A DNA stretch of 27,801 bases, taken from contig JBNKYL010000211.1 in assembly GCA_050300875.1 (NCBI GenBank), positions 1 to 27,801 of the forward strand, read 5' to 3'. The notes under the pieces were generated by a model. The model ran no database searches. It saw only the letters and a program-made list of their open reading frames with translations, and was not told the origin of the DNA. Positions 1 through 8,626 of the stretch are shown here, piece by piece (position 1 is the first letter of the stretch; each line of letters begins with the position of its first letter). The stretch is from CBDCFL01 sp050300875 (GTDB lineage: Bacteria; Pseudomonadota; Alphaproteobacteria; Rhodobacterales; Rhodobacteraceae). The position numbers and the translations under genes are program-made.

Positions 1-795
1 GGCACCAGGGGCGAGTTCAGGCCCCAGGGCGGCGCGCAGATCGGCCAGAGGTTCGGTGATGACCCGACCCGTGCCCAGCGCGTCGGCGTAGCCTTGATAG
101 AATTGCTGCCAGGTCAGCGTATCGGCGCCGCTGATGAGAAAACGGTCGGTTGCGGGCAGATCGGCGGTTGCGGCCCGGATCGCGGCCTGAACGACGTCGT
201 CCACGTGAACCGCCGGGCATCGGCCGTTTTCGACCGGCAGGACGATGCCACCGCCGCGCAGGGCGGCCAGCGGGATCTGCGTCCAGATCTTGGAACCGGG
301 GCCGTAAACGATGGTGGGCTGCAGGATCGCGGCGGTTACGGAACCCGCCGCAAGCCGTTCTTCCATAATAATTTTTGCGGATCGGTAGTCTTGCCCGCCG
401 CCGGTAATCGGCATGGTTTCATCAAGAGGTCCGACAGGCCAGTTGTCATAGACCACGGCAGATGAGGCGTGAACGATTCGAGCCGGTGCGGCGCGGGATG
501 CCCAGCCCACCAGCCCGTCGAAGGCGGCGGTGTTTTCATCAAACCCGGCGCGCATGTCATAGGCGAAGCTGAACAGGATATCGGCATGCGGGACGGCGTG
601 CAGCAAGGCTTCAGTGTCGTCCAGACGGGCGGTCACCGTTCGGCATCCGGCGGCCCGCAGTTTGGATGCGCCGTGACGGCTGCGCAGAACGGCGACGACA
701 TCGGCCCCCTGCCCGGCCAGCGCCACGGCCAGCCGCTTGCCGATGAAACCGGCGGCCCCGGTGACCACGCATGTCTTGCCTGCCAATTCCTGCAC
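1..795 (-). CDS. NAD(P)-dependent epimerase/dehydratase (extended SDR), C-terminus cut by window edge
   Basis: About 265 residues are readable without a stop down to base 1, so the 3' end lies outside the window. The N-terminus has the Rossmann motif TGAAGFIG, and a YRSAK segment fits the SDR YxxxK catalytic pair. This is the extended SDR fold that epimerises, dehydrates or reduces nucleotide sugars; the substrate cannot be read. I chose the GTG at 795 because it leaves six residues before the first beta strand and has an AGGG-like site about ten bases upstream. An in-frame GTG at 852 would add 19 residues, and no ATG precedes the Rossmann motif. It diverges from another SDR gene on the + strand, so the short gap probably carries promoters for both. 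The family is certain, the exact reaction is not. Confidence 0.85.
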   Translation of the reverse strand, partial: MQELAGKTCVVTGAAGFIGKRLAVALAGQGADVVAVLRSRHGASKLRAAGCRTVTARLDDTEALLHAVPHADILFSFAYDMRAGFDENTAAFDGLVGWASRAAPARIVHASSAVVYDNWPVGPLDETMPITGGGQDYRSAKIIMEERLAAGSVTAAILQPTIVYGPGSKIWTQIPLAALRGGGIVLPVENGRCPAVHVDDVVQAAIRAATADLPATDRFLISGADTLTWQQFYQGYADALGTGRVITEPLADLRAALGPELAPGA

Positions 796-946
796 GTCTT
801 GTCCGCCCTTCGGAAACAGTCCCGGTCGCAGCCGGTCATTCGCATTGTTCACCTATTTCGCCGGGGCGCAACGCTTGGCGGCGGTGAAGCCGCTGTGATA
901 TGGGGCGCATGGGGGCGCAAGAATTACGCGGCAGAGCGAGGCATTC

Positions 947-1909
947 ATGAAAACATTGATCACAGGCGGGGCCGGTTTCATCGGGTCGCATCTGGCCGAA
1001 CGGCTGATTTCGGAAGGCCACAAGGTTTCTGTGCTGGACGATCTGTCCACCGGGCAGATGGAAAACCTGGCCGCGATTGAGGGGCACCCTGATTTCGAAT
1101 TTCAGGAAGGCACGATTCTGGATGCGCCGCTGGTGGCACGGCTGGTGGCGGATGCCGACAGGGTCGTTCATTTGGCCGCTGCCGTGGGCGTCAAAAAGAT
1201 CATGGACGAACCAAGCCAGTCGATCCTGACCAATGTCACTGGCACTGAAAACGTGTTGCATGCCTGCCTGAACAAGCTGACCCCGGTATTCGTGGCCTCG
1301 ACGTCCGAAGTCTATGGCAAGGCTACGAAGTTCCCGTTTTCTGAAGATGACGACCTGACCATCGGAGCGACGCGCAACCTGCGTTGGTCCTACGCCTCGG
1401 CCAAGCAGTTGGACGAATTCCTGACGCTGGCCTATGTGCGCGAACGGGGCCTGCCTGCCGTGATCCTGCGGTTTTTCAACACCACCGGGCCGCGCCAGAC
1501 CGGGCGTTATGGCATGGTTCTGCCGAATTTCGTGGCATCCGCGCTGGAAGGCCGCCCGTTGCAGGTGCATGGGTCGGGCGAACAGTCGCGTTGCTTCGGC
1601 CATGTCTTTGACGCGGTCGAAGCGGTGATGCGGCTGATGGAAACGCCCGAGGCGAAAGGCCAGGTTTTCAATGTCGGCAATGACGAAGAAGTGACCATTC
1701 ACGAACTGGCGCGCAAAGTCGTGGCAGCGACCGGTTCGTCTTCTGACATCGAGCTGATCCCCTATGAACAGGTCTATCCCGAAGGGTTCGAGGATATGAC
1801 CCGCCGGGTGCCGGATGTGTCCAAGCTGAAACGCGTGACCGGATTCCGACCGGAACGGCCATTGTCCCAAATCATCAACGACATCATCGCCGAAAAACGC
1901 AGGGCCTGA
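947..1909 (+). CDS. NAD-dependent nucleotide-sugar epimerase/dehydratase (extended SDR)
   Basis: This 320-residue protein has full length for an extended SDR. GGAGFIG at residues 7-13 binds NAD, STSEVYG near 118-124 holds the catalytic Ser/Thr, and Y149/K153 form the YxxxK pair. The STSEVYG and FFNTTGPRQ segments resemble UDP-glucose 4-epimerases and UDP-glucuronate decarboxylases, so a cytoplasmic nucleotide-sugar conversion is likely; the substrate is not determined. The ATG follows a GCGAGG ribosome site at good spacing. Its TGA shares one base with the ATG of the GT39 gene (TGATG), which implies translational coupling. It is the first gene of a three-gene operon with the glycosyltransferase and a flavoprotein, and may supply or tailor the sugar used there. 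Confidence 0.9.
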   Translation: MKTLITGGAGFIGSHLAERLISEGHKVSVLDDLSTGQMENLAAIEGHPDFEFQEGTILDAPLVARLVADADRVVHLAAAVGVKKIMDEPSQSILTNVTGTENVLHACLNKLTPVFVASTSEVYGKATKFPFSEDDDLTIGATRNLRWSYASAKQLDEFLTLAYVRERGLPAVILRFFNTTGPRQTGRYGMVLPNFVASALEGRPLQVHGSGEQSRCFGHVFDAVEAVMRLMETPEAKGQVFNVGNDEEVTIHELARKVVAATGSSSDIELIPYEQVYPEGFEDMTRRVPDVSKLKRVTGFRPERPLSQIINDIIAEKRRA

Positions 1910-3348
1910 TGGCGGCACGGCGCGACATCCTGATTCTGCTGGCGATCCTGGCGCTGGCTCTGGTTCTGCGGTTGGTCGGCCTGAACGGGCCGCTTTGGTA
2001 TGACGAGATCACCACCATCGTCAGCCATCTGCGCCTGCCCTGGGGGCAGATGTTCACCGATTACGAGATGAACCACCATTACCTATTCAGCGCGCAGGCC
2101 AAGCTGGCGGCAGGCGCATTTGGCGAAGCGCCATGGTCTGTGCGCCTGCCCGCGTTGATTTTCGGGGTCGCCACGGTCTGGGCGATCTGGCTGTTGGCGG
2201 CAGAGGTCGCTGACAGCCCCGCGGCGCATGTCGCAGGGCTGCTCGCTGCCTTGTCCTATCACCAGATCTGGTTTTCGCAGAATGCGCGCGGCTACACTGA
2301 AATGGCGTTTTGGGGGACGCTGGGTATCCTGCTGTTCCTGCGAGGGCTGAAATCGGGCGCTTGGGCGTATTGGTTCGGCTTTGCCACCTGCCTTGCCCTG
2401 TCGGTGCTGACGCATCTGACGGCGGTCTTCCTGTTCGTGGCGCTGGGGCTGGTGTGGCTGGCGCATTTGGCCCTGGCTGGCGCGGCGCGAGATTGGCGAC
2501 GGGATGGGGTGCTGCCGCTGGCGGGGTTCGCGTTGGGTCTTGTTGCAGTGCTTATCCTGTTCGCGCCTTTGCTTTCGTCGTTTCTGACCACGCTGGGCGG
2601 CGTTGCAGCCACCAGCGAGGTCGACGTGATGACCGAATACCGCAATCCGGTCTGGACCGTGCTGGAAGGCATCCGCACCGCCGTGGGTGGCGGGGTGCTG
2701 ATGCCGGTGGCGGGGCTTGGGGCGCTGGTGGTCATTGTCACCGGGGCGGCCAGCCTGCAAGGCGTGGGGCGCTGGCTGGGCTGGATCGTGCTGCTGCACG
2801 TGCTGCTTACCGTCGCGTTGCTGACAGCGGTTGGGATGCGTATCTGGCCGCGATTTTTCTTTGTTGATATCGGGCTGGCTTTCGTGCTGATCGCGGCAGG
2901 CGTGCGGCAGTTCTGCATCTGGTTTGGCCGCTGGCTGCCCGCGCCACTGACCGCGCGCAACCTGTTCGGGCTGGCGATCGTTGCGATGGTGGCGCTGTCC
3001 GCGTTGATGGCGGCGCGCAATTACGCGATGCCCAAGCAGGATATGGCGGGCGCTGTGGCCTATGCGAACGGGGTGCGCGGGGCGGGTGAGACCGTGATTT
3101 CCCTGGGCGTCGCCGCACCAATCTTTGACGCCTATTTCACCCCCGGCTGGGTTGTGGCAGAATCCGAAAATGACTTGCGCGCAGAACTTGCGGCCCTTGA
3201 CCGGGCCATTCTGGTGATCGCGTTTCCCGACCGGACTTATCGCAGTTTCCCGGTGCTGGAATACATGAAAGACCAACTGCAAACCCTGACCGTGCTGCCC
3301 GGCACATTGGGCGATGGGGCCATCGTCATCGTGCAATGGCAGAGCTGA
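1909..3348 (+). CDS. GT39/ArnT-like polytopic membrane glycosyltransferase (GT-C fold)
   Basis: The 479-residue protein is strongly hydrophobic with roughly ten or more membrane helices, the first at residues 7-25. The first periplasmic loop begins LWYDE (residues 29-33), the acidic motif at which GT39/PMT_2 enzymes position the polyprenyl-phosphate-sugar donor. SQNARGY near 125-131 matches the conserved loop of the same family. Such enzymes move a sugar from a lipid-phosphate carrier to a lipid, glycan or protein acceptor on the outer face of the inner membrane; neither donor nor acceptor can be read here. It overlaps the upstream SDR gene by one base and the downstream flavoprotein gene by 13 bases, so the three are almost certainly cotranscribed. 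GtrB- and GtrA-like genes 4-6 kb away could make and flip a suitable donor (inference). Confidence 0.88.
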   Translation: MAARRDILILLAILALALVLRLVGLNGPLWYDEITTIVSHLRLPWGQMFTDYEMNHHYLFSAQAKLAAGAFGEAPWSVRLPALIFGVATVWAIWLLAAEVADSPAAHVAGLLAALSYHQIWFSQNARGYTEMAFWGTLGILLFLRGLKSGAWAYWFGFATCLALSVLTHLTAVFLFVALGLVWLAHLALAGAARDWRRDGVLPLAGFALGLVAVLILFAPLLSSFLTTLGGVAATSEVDVMTEYRNPVWTVLEGIRTAVGGGVLMPVAGLGALVVIVTGAASLQGVGRWLGWIVLLHVLLTVALLTAVGMRIWPRFFFVDIGLAFVLIAAGVRQFCIWFGRWLPAPLTARNLFGLAIVAMVALSALMAARNYAMPKQDMAGAVAYANGVRGAGETVISLGVAAPIFDAYFTPGWVVAESENDLRAELAALDRAILVIAFPDRTYRSFPVLEYMKDQLQTLTVLPGTLGDGAIVIVQWQS

Positions 3349-4847
3349 CCGATATCGTCATCGGGTCCGGCCCCGCTGGTGTGGCGGCGGCAACCGCGCT
3401 GATCGCACGGGGGCGCAGCGTGACCATGGTCGATATCGGCAAACGGCTGGAAGGCGACCGGTCGGTGATCTGGAAAGCGGCGGCGCAGGATTGGGGGACG
3501 GCAGAGGTGCCAGAGCTGCAAGCCCCGCAATTCGAAACGCCAGCCGGTCAGGCGCGGCGGTTCGGGTCTGATTTCGCCATGGAGCCCGCGCATAAGGTTC
3601 TGGCGCGCAATCCAGACGGGATCGGGTTGCGGTCGTCGCATGCCCTGGGCGGTCTGTCGAACCTGTGGGGCGGGGCCACCCTGCCCTGGCGCGAGGCCGA
3701 TCTGACGGGCTGGCCCATCGGGGCCGCCGCTTTGGAACCACATTACCGCGCGGTGTCGCGGTTCATGCCGGTGACGCGGCCGGAACCGGCGATGGCCGAT
3801 TGGCTGGGCTATCCGGGCCTGACGCCGTCCGAACCCGTGCCTATGGGCCGCCAGATCGCGGAAGTTTCCCGGCGCATGGCGGGTCGGTCGGGCAAGCTGC
3901 GGCTGTTTCCGGCCCAACAGGCTGTGGCACCGGGGTGTCGGCAATGCGGGATGTGCCTGCATGGATGCCCGTGGCGGCTGATCTGGTCGGCGGGGCAAGC
4001 GGTCGATACACTGCGTGCGGCACCGGGGTTCACTTATCGGCCCGATGCAACGGTGCGCGCGGTGGCCAGTACCGCGGGCGGCGCATCGGTGACGCTGGCA
4101 AATGGCACGGTTCTGAACGGTCGCCGGGTCTTCGTGGCGGCGGGCGTTCTGGAAACCGCGCGGCTGGTTTTTGCGTCAGCGTCACTCGACAAACTGGTGC
4201 TGAAGGACAGCAGCTTTGCTTTCCTGCCGTTGCTGCATCGCTGGCGGGCGCGGCCGACGCCCGACACACTGCCCTATTCGACGCTGCCGCAGGCCTATGC
4301 CGTGCTGGACAACCCGCGCCTGTCGCCGTTTCTGATCAATGCGCAGCTTTATGGCTGGAACGAGTTCTTTGCCCGCGACCTGATCGCCAATTACGGGGCG
4401 CGCCTGCCGGGGTCGGCGCCGATCTGGCGGGCCTTGGCGCGGCGGCTGATCGTAGCGCAGGTCTTCCTGCATTCAGACCATTCGCACGGTATCGCGCTGT
4501 CGCCGTCCGAGGACGGGCGGCTGAACGCGGTACAGATGACCAATGCCGCCACGGGCGACATCATGGCAAGTGCTGCGCGTGCTTATGCTGATGGGTTCGC
4601 AAAGGCCGGGCTTGTCGCTCTGCCATTCGCGCTGCGTCACGGCCAGGTTGGGGCGAGCTTCCATCTAGGCGGGTCGCTGGCCATGTCCGACGCGCCACGC
4701 GGCGCGCAGACGGACATGTTGGGCCAGGTGCCCGGGCTGGATCGGGTGCATGTGGTCGACGCATCGGTGCTGCCGTCGATTGCCGCCACGACCATCACAA
4801 TGACAGTGATGGCCAACGCGCATCGGATCGCGTCAGAGGTCGACTAG
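3336..4847 (+). CDS. GMC-like FAD-dependent oxidoreductase with a CxxCxxCxxxCP cluster
   Basis: This 503-residue flavoprotein starts with a dinucleotide-binding motif (GSGPAGVAAA, residues 10-19). A GLSNLWGG segment at 106-113 and a C-terminal block with His443 in FHLGGSLAM, then DASVLPS and ATTITMTVMANA, match the GMC oxidoreductase C-terminal domain with its catalytic histidine region. Cys201, 204, 207 and 211 are spaced CX2CX2CX3CP, like a ferredoxin-type iron-sulfur ligand set; related cysteine-rich segments occur in some GMC enzymes, so a cluster or zinc site is possible but unproven. No signal peptide is seen. It probably oxidises an alcohol or sugar hydroxyl. It overlaps the GT39 gene by 13 bases without a clear ribosome site, pointing to coupled translation and a role in the same glycan pathway. 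Its stop overlaps the convergent GT4 gene. Confidence 0.85.
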   Translation: MAELTDIVIGSGPAGVAAATALIARGRSVTMVDIGKRLEGDRSVIWKAAAQDWGTAEVPELQAPQFETPAGQARRFGSDFAMEPAHKVLARNPDGIGLRSSHALGGLSNLWGGATLPWREADLTGWPIGAAALEPHYRAVSRFMPVTRPEPAMADWLGYPGLTPSEPVPMGRQIAEVSRRMAGRSGKLRLFPAQQAVAPGCRQCGMCLHGCPWRLIWSAGQAVDTLRAAPGFTYRPDATVRAVASTAGGASVTLANGTVLNGRRVFVAAGVLETARLVFASASLDKLVLKDSSFAFLPLLHRWRARPTPDTLPYSTLPQAYAVLDNPRLSPFLINAQLYGWNEFFARDLIANYGARLPGSAPIWRALARRLIVAQVFLHSDHSHGIALSPSEDGRLNAVQMTNAATGDIMASAARAYADGFAKAGLVALPFALRHGQVGASFHLGGSLAMSDAPRGAQTDMLGQVPGLDRVHVVDASVLPSIAATTITMTVMANAHRIASEVD

Positions 4848-6091
4848 AACCCTTTTTCAGCCAGCCGGTTGGCCAGATCTGTCTTGCCCTTGCGGCGCGC
4901 AGCTGCCGCGAAAGCCTGTGCATAGGCATCCAGGACCGCAGGTTCAGACCAGTGTTCAGAAAAGGCCGATATTGCCGATTGCGACATGGCCTGACGCTTG
5001 CCCGGGTCGTTCTGCAGTTCGGCCATGGCGGACAGCAGTTCGGTTTCGTCGCTGAACAGGTAACCTGCCCCCGACCTTTCGACGATTTCGGGGAACGGGC
5101 CAAGCCGACGGGCAATGACCGGTGTGCCCAGACGGAAGCTTTCGATAAGGATGATCCCGAAGGTTTCGTAGCAGATCGACGGAACAATCAGGCCGATAGC
5201 ACCACGGTAGTAGGCGTTGAGTTCATCCAGAGACTTGCGGCCCAAGAATTTGATGCGCGGGTTGCCGGCGGCCTGCCGCCGCAATTCATCGCCGTATTCG
5301 CCATCGCCGAGGATCAACAGATCGGCGTCGGGGTATTTGTCGAAGGCTGGGAAGACATCCTGAAGGCCCTTGATGAGTTCCAGCCGCCCGACGAACAGAA
5401 AGTATGGCCGGTCATGCGGTGTGGGCTCGACTGCCTGCGCCGGATCGGCTTCGGGCAGGAAATAGGGCAGCACTTTCATGTCCTGCCGCAAACCGAATTC
5501 GCGATGTTTGGCGCGACTGAATTCGCTTTTGGCGATGATAAGGTCGACATGGTCGAGCTTTCGGTCGAGCATGCCGGTATAGCGCCACAGTTGCGGTGGG
5601 CGGCGGTGGTTGAGCACGCAGCGCAGGCATTCGCGCCCGTCGCACAATTCGCGCCCATGCCGCCAGAGCACATGCGACGGACAGACAAGCCAATGTTCAT
5701 GTGCCTCGTAGACGCGCAGGCCACGGCCCCGGTCCAGATAACCCGGACCAGTGACCAGCGAGGCGTTGTTATGCCAGACGATGTCAAAATCGCCTTCCAT
5801 CAGGCCCGACAACTGGCGCCGGTGGATGATCGGATAGCCGGTCTGCTGGGTCAGGAAGGTGGACAAACCGCCAGCCCGACTGGACAGGCCAACGGTCCTG
5901 ACGCCGTCACCAGACGTATCGGCATTGGGCTTTCCGCCCAGCGCCAGAAAACTGTCGATGTCATGAACGACCGTGACCTCATGTCCGCGTGCGGCGAGCG
6001 CGCGGGCCATACGCTGCACGCCTACAGCATCCCCGCCGAAGGAATAGGGCGGATAGAATGTGGTCAGCATCAGAATGCGCAAAGAATTCAT
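4844..6091 (-). CDS. GT4-family glycosyltransferase (GT-B fold)
   Basis: From the ATG at 6091 the product is 415 residues, normal for GT4. The N-terminal domain begins ILMLTTFYPPYSFGG with the glycine-rich acceptor-side loop and continues into RMARALAARGHEVTVVHD. The C-terminal domain has FVGRLELIKGL and the nucleotide-sugar motif ETFGIILIE, an E-x7-E pair, followed by LGTPVIA. It should transfer a sugar from a nucleotide donor at the cytoplasmic membrane face; donor and acceptor are unknown. An in-frame GTG at 6175 would add 28 residues unlike a GT4 start, so I prefer 6091, although its ribosome site is weak. The gene stands alone, overlapping the flavoprotein gene tail to tail by four bases and diverging from the PepSY gene. 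Confidence 0.9.
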   Translation of the reverse strand: MNSLRILMLTTFYPPYSFGGDAVGVQRMARALAARGHEVTVVHDIDSFLALGGKPNADTSGDGVRTVGLSSRAGGLSTFLTQQTGYPIIHRRQLSGLMEGDFDIVWHNNASLVTGPGYLDRGRGLRVYEAHEHWLVCPSHVLWRHGRELCDGRECLRCVLNHRRPPQLWRYTGMLDRKLDHVDLIIAKSEFSRAKHREFGLRQDMKVLPYFLPEADPAQAVEPTPHDRPYFLFVGRLELIKGLQDVFPAFDKYPDADLLILGDGEYGDELRRQAAGNPRIKFLGRKSLDELNAYYRGAIGLIVPSICYETFGIILIESFRLGTPVIARRLGPFPEIVERSGAGYLFSDETELLSAMAELQNDPGKRQAMSQSAISAFSEHWSEPAVLDAYAQAFAAAARRKGKTDLANRLAEKGF

Positions 6092-6210
6092 GGCCGGTTT
6101 ATTCCCGGGTCGATGTGTTTGAGGCAAGGCCAATTTTGGGCGCAAGGCGGGCGAATTGCCGGTATTGTTCCGCACAGCCCATCAATCACGCGGGTCTGCC
6201 TGCGCAATGC

Positions 6211-6230
6211 GCACAATCGTCGCGTTGTGC
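6211..6230. promoter_or_regulatory. Inverted repeat in divergent intergenic region (possible operator)
   Basis: GCACAA and TTGTGC form a perfect 6-base inverted repeat with an 8-base spacer in the 196-base gap between the divergent GT4 and PepSY genes, about 60 bases before the PepSY start. A transcription factor could bind here, but the repeat is short and no regulator gene is nearby. I saw no RirA-type or ICE-type iron box in this gap. Confidence 0.22.
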
Positions 6231-6287
6231 TTCCCCAACTTCCGGTGATTTCATACTGTTCGTCAAAGCTGCCCCGAAAGAATTACA

Positions 6288-7457
6288 ATGTCCCCATTTC
6301 GTCTTGCCCTATTCAATTTGCACAAGTGGCTGGGTTTTCTGCTGGCGCTTTATTTTGCGGCCATTTTCCTGACGGGCACGATCCTGATCTTTACCGACGA
6401 TGTCGAAGCCCTGGTCCACCCTGCGAGCCTGAAGCAACAGCCCGATCTGCCGGTGGAGGAGGCCTTCCCCGCCTATCTTGATCACCTGAAAGACGAAGCC
6501 GGTTTTCCCGCCGTCATGACCATTATCCGGCCCGAGACAGGCATTTCGCCGGATTATGCCACCGCATGGCAAACAGGTGGCGCGCGCAAGCTGTGGATGG
6601 GGACGGATCCGGTAGCGGTTCTGGCGGAAGGCAAGACAGTTGGGTTCGCCGAAACCATCCGGCTGTTTCATACACGTTTGTGGGTTCCAAGAAATTTCGG
6701 CTACCTTCTTGTCACCGGCCTGTCGGTGGTCCTTGGCTTCATCGTGATTGCCGGGCTGACATCCTACCGCCGGTTCTGGCGCGGGCTTGCACGCCTTCCG
6801 GCCCGCGACAGCACGCCCCGCATGCGCCGCGCGGCCTGGCACCGGTTGCTGGGCGCGTGGAGTTCGTGGTTCCTGTTGCTGATGGCTGTCACGGGGTTCG
6901 TCTTTTTCCTGTATGGCGCCGGAATCATGAAAACCGATGAATCCGCAAACCCGATTCGGGTTTCGCAGGATATCTCGGTCTATCCCAAGGGGCCCGATCT
7001 GGCGAAAGCCATGGCCGCTGCGGTCGCCGCCGTGCCGGAGTTGGAAATCCATCAGGTCGTGCTGCCCAACATCGGCGGTGAAACCTATTTGATCGTCGGC
7101 AAAGGCCACGGGATGTCGTTGACCAATCAGGTCCGGGTCGAAGTTCACCCGGTTGATTTCAGCATTCTGGGCATCAACCGGGCATCAGAGGCAAATGCCA
7201 GCAACATGCTGATCGAAATGACGGAAATCCTGCACTATGGCCATTGGGGCGGCGCGCCGGTGCGATGGCTTTGGTTCGTACTGGGTCTGGCCGCAACAGC
7301 GCTGGCCATTTTCGGAACCATGGTGCGGCTGGCGCGAACCGAAGCCGTGGGACGATACTGGAAGGCCGTGTGGCGGGAGCTTGGGATCTTTCGCTGGGCC
7401 TATGTGCTGGGTATTTTGGCGTCGATTGCCGCGTTCATCCTGACGCAGGTACTGTAA
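6288..7457 (+). CDS. PepSY-associated transmembrane protein
   Basis: This 389-residue protein begins LALFNLHKWLGFLLALYF, the typical first helix of PepSY_TM proteins with a histidine near the membrane edge. About five helices are visible: residues 12-34, a pair near 140-165 and 185-215, then two near the C-terminus, with large extracytoplasmic stretches between. Members of this family are inner-membrane proteins often linked to iron or siderophore uptake or to membrane electron transfer; PepSY itself was proposed as a peptidase-inhibitory module. Nothing in the sequence fixes the role here. It lies between glycosyltransferase genes on opposite strands and appears monocistronic, so it may simply be an insertion in the locus. 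The start has only a weak purine-rich site (GAAAG). An inverted repeat lies upstream at 6211-6230. Confidence 0.82.
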   Translation: MSPFRLALFNLHKWLGFLLALYFAAIFLTGTILIFTDDVEALVHPASLKQQPDLPVEEAFPAYLDHLKDEAGFPAVMTIIRPETGISPDYATAWQTGGARKLWMGTDPVAVLAEGKTVGFAETIRLFHTRLWVPRNFGYLLVTGLSVVLGFIVIAGLTSYRRFWRGLARLPARDSTPRMRRAAWHRLLGAWSSWFLLLMAVTGFVFFLYGAGIMKTDESANPIRVSQDISVYPKGPDLAKAMAAAVAAVPELEIHQVVLPNIGGETYLIVGKGHGMSLTNQVRVEVHPVDFSILGINRASEANASNMLIEMTEILHYGHWGGAPVRWLWFVLGLAATALAIFGTMVRLARTEAVGRYWKAVWRELGIFRWAYVLGILASIAAFILTQVL

Positions 7458-7626
7458 TGACTGGCACCGATTCGTAGGCACGAGATTGTATCGCGGCCGG
7501 AAAAGGCGCATCGGGGCACGGCGGGATTGTCGCAACGGAATGTCGCGGAAAGCGAGCAGAACCAAGGCAGTAGGCCCGAACGGCCTGTCGTGTTAAGTAG
7601 GTCGCGAATTGATGGAAAGTGCGTTG

Positions 7627-8622
7627 ATGAAGACCATCTCGATCGTATCGCCCTGTTACAACGAAGAAGACAATGTCGAACACTGCTACCTTGCGATCAA
7701 GGCGCTGTTTGACGGGCCTCTGAAAGACTACGCGCGCCAGCATGTGTTTGTCGACAATGCGTCGACCGACCGCACGGTCGAGATCTTGCGCCGGCTGGCC
7801 GCTGACGATCCGGCGGTGCGCGTGGTGGTCAATTCACGCAATTTCGGGGTCTACCGGTCAACCTTCAACGGGCTGAATTACGCCACGGGTGACGCGGTGC
7901 TCGTGATGCTGCCGGTCGATTTGCAGGACCCGCCCGAGTTGCTGCCAGAATTCGTGAGCCTTTGGGAACAGGGTTACCAAGTGGTCGCCGGTGCGCGGTC
8001 GACCCGGCAGGAAGGGCTGATCATGCGGGGGGCGCGCAAGCTGTTCTATCGCATCGTCAATGCGCTGTCGGATTTCGAGATTTCGCCGGATGTCGGCGAG
8101 TTCCAGCTGCTGGATCGGCAGGTGATGGACGCGCTCATGCGCCACGAAGATCAGTACCCCTATATTCGCGGCATCATCGCGTCATTGGGGTTCAAGCGCG
8201 TGGTGATCCATTACACGTGGAAGGAACGGGAACGCGGCAAGACCAAGCATAGCCTGGTGCAGTTGGTCGATCACGCCATGAACGGCATATTCGCCTTTAC
8301 CCGCGCGCCTATGCGGGCCGCGACGATTGCAGGGTTGATCATCTCGTTGGGGTCAATCGCGTTTTCGATCATTTCGGTGCTGCTTTACCTGCTGCAACCC
8401 GACGTCGCCCCGCGCGGGACGACGACGATCATCACGGCGCTGTTCTTTCTGTCAGGGATCCAGCTGCTGTTTGTCGGGTTGCTGGGCGAATATGTGACCG
8501 CGATCCACAATCAGGTGCGCGGCGGGCCGATGGTGATTGAACAAGAACTGATCAATATCGGTGACGATGAAGCCGTCCCTGCCCCCAGCGAATCCCGCAA
8601 GAAGGCGGACGCGGCAGCCTGA
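7627..8622 (+). CDS. GtrB/ArnC-like family 2 glycosyltransferase (polyprenyl-phosphate sugar synthase)
   Basis: The 331-residue product starts KTISIVSPCYNEEDNV, the GT-A nucleotide-sugar fold, and contains VDNASTDRT and a metal-binding region near LPVDLQDPP. YPYIRG followed by an RGKTKHS segment resembles the catalytic tail of GtrB, ArnC and DPM1-like enzymes. Two membrane helices follow, near 235-260 and 270-295, and the tail is hydrophilic. Enzymes of this plan load a sugar onto undecaprenyl phosphate on the cytoplasmic face. In-frame starts exist at 7609 (TTG) and 7612 (ATG); I prefer the ATG at 7627 because it sits directly before the conserved strand and follows GGAAAG. The convergent neighbour encodes GtrA, the usual flippase partner of GtrB. 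The 169 bases upstream contain no gene; a weak hairpin (AGGCC/GGCCT) is visible near 7571-7585. Confidence 0.88.
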   Translation: MKTISIVSPCYNEEDNVEHCYLAIKALFDGPLKDYARQHVFVDNASTDRTVEILRRLAADDPAVRVVVNSRNFGVYRSTFNGLNYATGDAVLVMLPVDLQDPPELLPEFVSLWEQGYQVVAGARSTRQEGLIMRGARKLFYRIVNALSDFEISPDVGEFQLLDRQVMDALMRHEDQYPYIRGIIASLGFKRVVIHYTWKERERGKTKHSLVQLVDHAMNGIFAFTRAPMRAATIAGLIISLGSIAFSIISVLLYLLQPDVAPRGTTTIITALFFLSGIQLLFVGLLGEYVTAIHNQVRGGPMVIEQELINIGDDEAVPAPSESRKKADAAA

Positions 8623-8626
8623 TCGT

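Noticed and set aside
875..904. TTGGCG-N18-TATGGG as promoter of the SDR gene at 947
   Set aside because: Only four and three consensus matches and a long spacer; a small GC-rich hairpin overlaps it. Too weak to list.
836..1918. 360-codon open frame on the minus strand
   Set aside because: Antisense to the SDR gene at 947-1909 and low in recognisable motifs.
2083..3336. 417-codon open frame on the minus strand
   Set aside because: Antisense shadow of the GT39 membrane protein; Gln/Arg/His-rich and lacking any domain.
4844..6175. Longer GT4 form from a GTG at 6175
   Set aside because: The extra 28 residues do not resemble a GT4 N-terminus, and the ATG at 6091 sits just before the conserved first strand.
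4952..6481. 509-codon open frame on the plus strand
   Set aside because: It is antisense to the GT4 gene, which has clear catalytic motifs; no recognisable domain.
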